A stretch of 64,000 bases of DNA from NCBI GenBank assembly GCA_016789905.1, contig JAEUQC010000130.1:124001-188000 (forward strand), given 5' to 3'. Below the pieces are notes generated by a model. That model made no database searches, was not told the DNA's origin, and saw only the letters and a list, made by a program, of their open reading frames with translations. The translations under genes and the position numbers were made by a program. This document shows, in pieces, positions 63,301-64,000 of the stretch. This DNA comes from Bryobacterales bacterium (GTDB lineage Bacteria; Acidobacteriota; Terriglobia; Bryobacterales; Bryobacteraceae). Positions within the stretch are counted from its first letter, which is position 1. The number at the start of each line of letters is the position of its first letter.

Positions 63301-63802
63301 GGGAGATACCGGTGCGCACCGCGATTACCCCTGCGTTCACATGCACCAGTTGGAACGGATTCCGCGCGTTCGTCGGCAGGTCCAGCATCGCCTGCTGGTC
63401 CAGCGTCACGGCCCGGTTGGCCGTTTGCGTGTCCAGCAACGTCACCGCCGCCGCCACTTCCACTGTCTGGTTCACTTCGCCCAACTGCATCGCGAAGTTC
63501 ATCTCCAGTGTCTGGTTCACGCGCAGCGCCGCGCCCGTCTGCACGCTTTTTCGGAACCCTTTCAACTCCACGCTCACTTCATAGGAGCCAGGAGGCAGTT
63601 GCGAAAATACGAAGAGTCCATCGGCCCCCGTCGACACCTGGCGGACATCGCCGGTGGCTTCGTTCCTCGCGCGCACATTGGCGCCGGGAACGGTTGCGGC
63701 ATTCGGGTCAGTCACCACGCCGGATATTGTTCCGGTGAACGTTTGTGACAATAGCATTGAGGCTGCCAGTAAGGCGAATCCAAGCGACTGAAGCTGTTTC
63801 AT
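60395..63802 (-). CDS. Oar-like TonB-dependent receptor with carboxypeptidase-regulatory domain (receptor 4)
   Basis: This is an outer-membrane receptor of 1135 residues from ATG 63802, chosen because it opens the signal peptide MKQLQSLGFALLAASMLLSQ; the frame to 63904 adds 34 unrelated residues. The regulatory-like beta domain is at about 22-105 (GVVTDPNAATVPGANVRA, GLFVFSQLPPGSYEV). The plug has LDLPTNARNPFQLV in place of LPLNGRN, and the barrel ends QLGLRIQF. It is followed by a strong terminator and preceded by an 18-bp hairpin in its leader. The ligand is unknown. Confidence 0.9.
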   Translation of the reverse strand: MKQLQSLGFALLAASMLLSQTFTGTISGVVTDPNAATVPGANVRARNEATGDVRQVSTGADGLFVFSQLPPGSYEVSVELKGFRKSVQTGAALRVNQTLEMNFAMQLGEVNQTVEVAAAVTLLDTQTANRAVTLDQQAMLDLPTNARNPFQLVHVNAGVIAVRTGISQATQDQNHNRFSMNGGRGQAGLTLIDGVPASAVDWGGLIASPSVDSVQEMNIQRNQFDAQFGKSDGSAVNMITKGGSNSFHGSVYNFLRNNNLDANSWANNRSGIRRPSFQRNQFGATFSGPIWKEKKLFFFTAYEGRREGNPGTNISNVPTALQRAGDFSETRSSAGVLSPIFDPFSTVPNPAGSGFVRTPFAGNKIPSSMFDPVAVKVMQLFPNSNTTGDVFTNARNFVAAGKTVTSNDRLDLRIDWARNEKMTMFGRMTKAWQENKAPTFFGNGADTNFSDVNPRHQAVIGTTLTPTPTWVINILLGSGRWRENQISPSQGLNGTALGFSAATVGQWQAQTYPGFSFQNYTGLNNRRWLNVPRETHNLQANISKEQGSHSLKFGWITELARLNNTDFNTPTFSFDRGLTSGPVAGQTSSTSGDALASFLLGTGSGGSAPIGAATAVTAMYHGAYFQDSWRVNRQLTLHLGIRYELQQARTERYNRQNNFDFNVVNPLSQQTGLALKGGLVFNDTNNRGAWQTDKLNLAPRFGMAYKITDKLVFRGGYGIFYPQTGGGTRDGFATTTTWVSTVGGDGINPNRSALLSNPFPQGLSQPIGSSRGLLTQTGDAVNALSAYHPLGYVQNFSADFQFEISRGMVFEFGYTGSQGRKLLFGTGQQANQLDPKHFSLGAGLDTPVPNPFFGVIPTGVLSGRTVPQQRLLRPHPQFTAVNLSGDTAGASSSFNALVIRYNWQVSGGLNLLTTYQWSKAIDNASEWQGWEVGDTMRNYYDLSLDRSISAHDLPHSFVNALVYELPVGKGRKFAADMHPVANAVLGGWQLSSIVRFGSGLPLGFTAPNTLGNYGVQVQRPNVADLKTAAVDNPTPDRWFNAAAFTAPSTYVMGNAPRWIPNIRFGPTNHADLAILKNFRFFETFKAQFRAEMFNFTNTPQFGRANTSFNDPNFGRVTGTTNIGARNVQLGLRIQF

Positions 63803-63815
63803 AAAGATTTTGTGC

Positions 63816-63833
63816 CACCTAAGCGAATAGGTG
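63816..63833 (-). promoter_or_regulatory. Hairpin in the leader of TonB receptor 4
   Basis: A perfect 6-bp inverted repeat, CACCTA-AGCGAA-TAGGTG, lies 14 bp before the receptor ATG. It could be a leader RNA hairpin or a protein-binding site. Confidence 0.4.
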
Positions 63834-63891
63834 AGTTTGCAAATTGTATCAAAAGATTTCAGTGCCCCGGCTGTGTGATATAACCGCAAAC

Positions 63892-64000
63892 GTGTTTCTT
63901 CCACGCCTGCTCTTCCCGATATTCGCTTTCTGCGCTTTCGCCGCCGAAGATTCCATCACCTGGACCTTCGACAACCTCAATAGAATCGGCGGCCACGCCA
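63892..64000 (+). CDS. Exported protein, N-terminal fragment (possible LamG-type)
   Basis: Only 36 codons are in the window. From GTG at 63892 the product is a signal peptide (FLPRLLFPIFAFCAFAA) followed by EDSITWTFDNLNRIGGHA. The mature start resembles, from memory, LamG-like exported proteins of Acidobacteria, but too little is visible for certainty. It is divergent from TonB receptor 4, and TGATATAAC at 63876-63884 could be its extended -10. Confidence 0.55.
   Translation, partial: MFLPRLLFPIFAFCAFAAEDSITWTFDNLNRIGGHA

Noticed and set aside
1..64000. tRNA, rRNA, CRISPR arrays, insertion sequences or prophage genes
   Set aside because: None was recognised on either strand; repeats present are within coding sequences or the hcp leaders.

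Overview
The window reads as a chromosomal segment of an acidobacterium, most likely from the Solibacter/Bryobacter side of the phylum. This is an inference from gene content: four Oar-like TonB-dependent receptors with N-terminal carboxypeptidase-regulatory domains, two cytochrome/DUF1549-DUF1553 plus DUF1501 pairs, Tat-exported sulfatase and isomerase proteins, a PQQ dehydrogenase with a dihaem cytochrome, and an ImuA-ImuB-DnaE2 cassette. The DNA is GC-rich and densely packed. I saw no tRNA, rRNA, CRISPR array, insertion sequence or phage gene.

Layout. 1-7766 (minus): a type VI secretion operon in the order tssB, tssC, hcp, hcp, tagJ-like, tssA, tssE, tssF, with tssF running off the left edge. 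8080-8856: a lone thiG. 8913-12329: TonB receptor 1. 12584-18087 (minus): a tightly coupled run of mlaE-like permease, ABC ATPase, MCE protein, YdjC-type deacetylase and S9 peptidase. 18126-19085: a P1 (S58) peptidase. 19103-21381 (minus): PQQ dehydrogenase and dihaem cytochrome c. 21508-26131 (plus): TonB receptor 2 followed by a TPR protein. 26112-30810 (minus): creatininase-like protein, APH-type kinase, histidine phosphatase, enoyl-CoA hydratase and acyl-CoA dehydrogenase. 30827-35656 (plus): a DUF1549/DUF1553 cytochrome protein, a DUF1501 protein and a Tat-exported sugar isomerase. 35660-36055 (minus): a six-repeat beta protein. 36061-42880 (minus): MFS transporter, sulfatase, and a second DUF1549/DUF1553 plus DUF1501 pair. 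42911-46753 (plus): epimerase, glycosyltransferase, unknown protein and a second glycosyltransferase, all overlapping. 46750-50205 (minus): TonB receptor 3. 50335-55294 (minus): dnaE2, imuB and imuA. 55410-60346 (plus): two DUF3857/transglutaminase-type proteins and a membrane protein with a dead MPN-like domain. 60395-63802 (minus): TonB receptor 4. 63892 to the right edge (plus): the start of an exported protein.

How it fits together. Most of the window serves an oligotrophic heterotroph scavenging complex or sulfated carbohydrates (receptors, sulfatase, MFS, DUF1501 pairs) and fatty or hydroxy acids (kinase/dehydrogenase operon). It also carries envelope lipid transport (Mla-like), contact-dependent secretion (T6SS) and an error-prone repair cassette.

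The least conventional parts are the four-gene glycosylation operon with an unrecognised middle protein, the DUF3857 pair in which one copy has lost its transglutaminase residues and sits next to a metal-less MPN-like membrane protein, the kinase/phosphatase/dehydrogenase operon that resembles 4-hydroxyacyl-CoA catabolism, and the duplicated structured element ahead of each tandem hcp gene.
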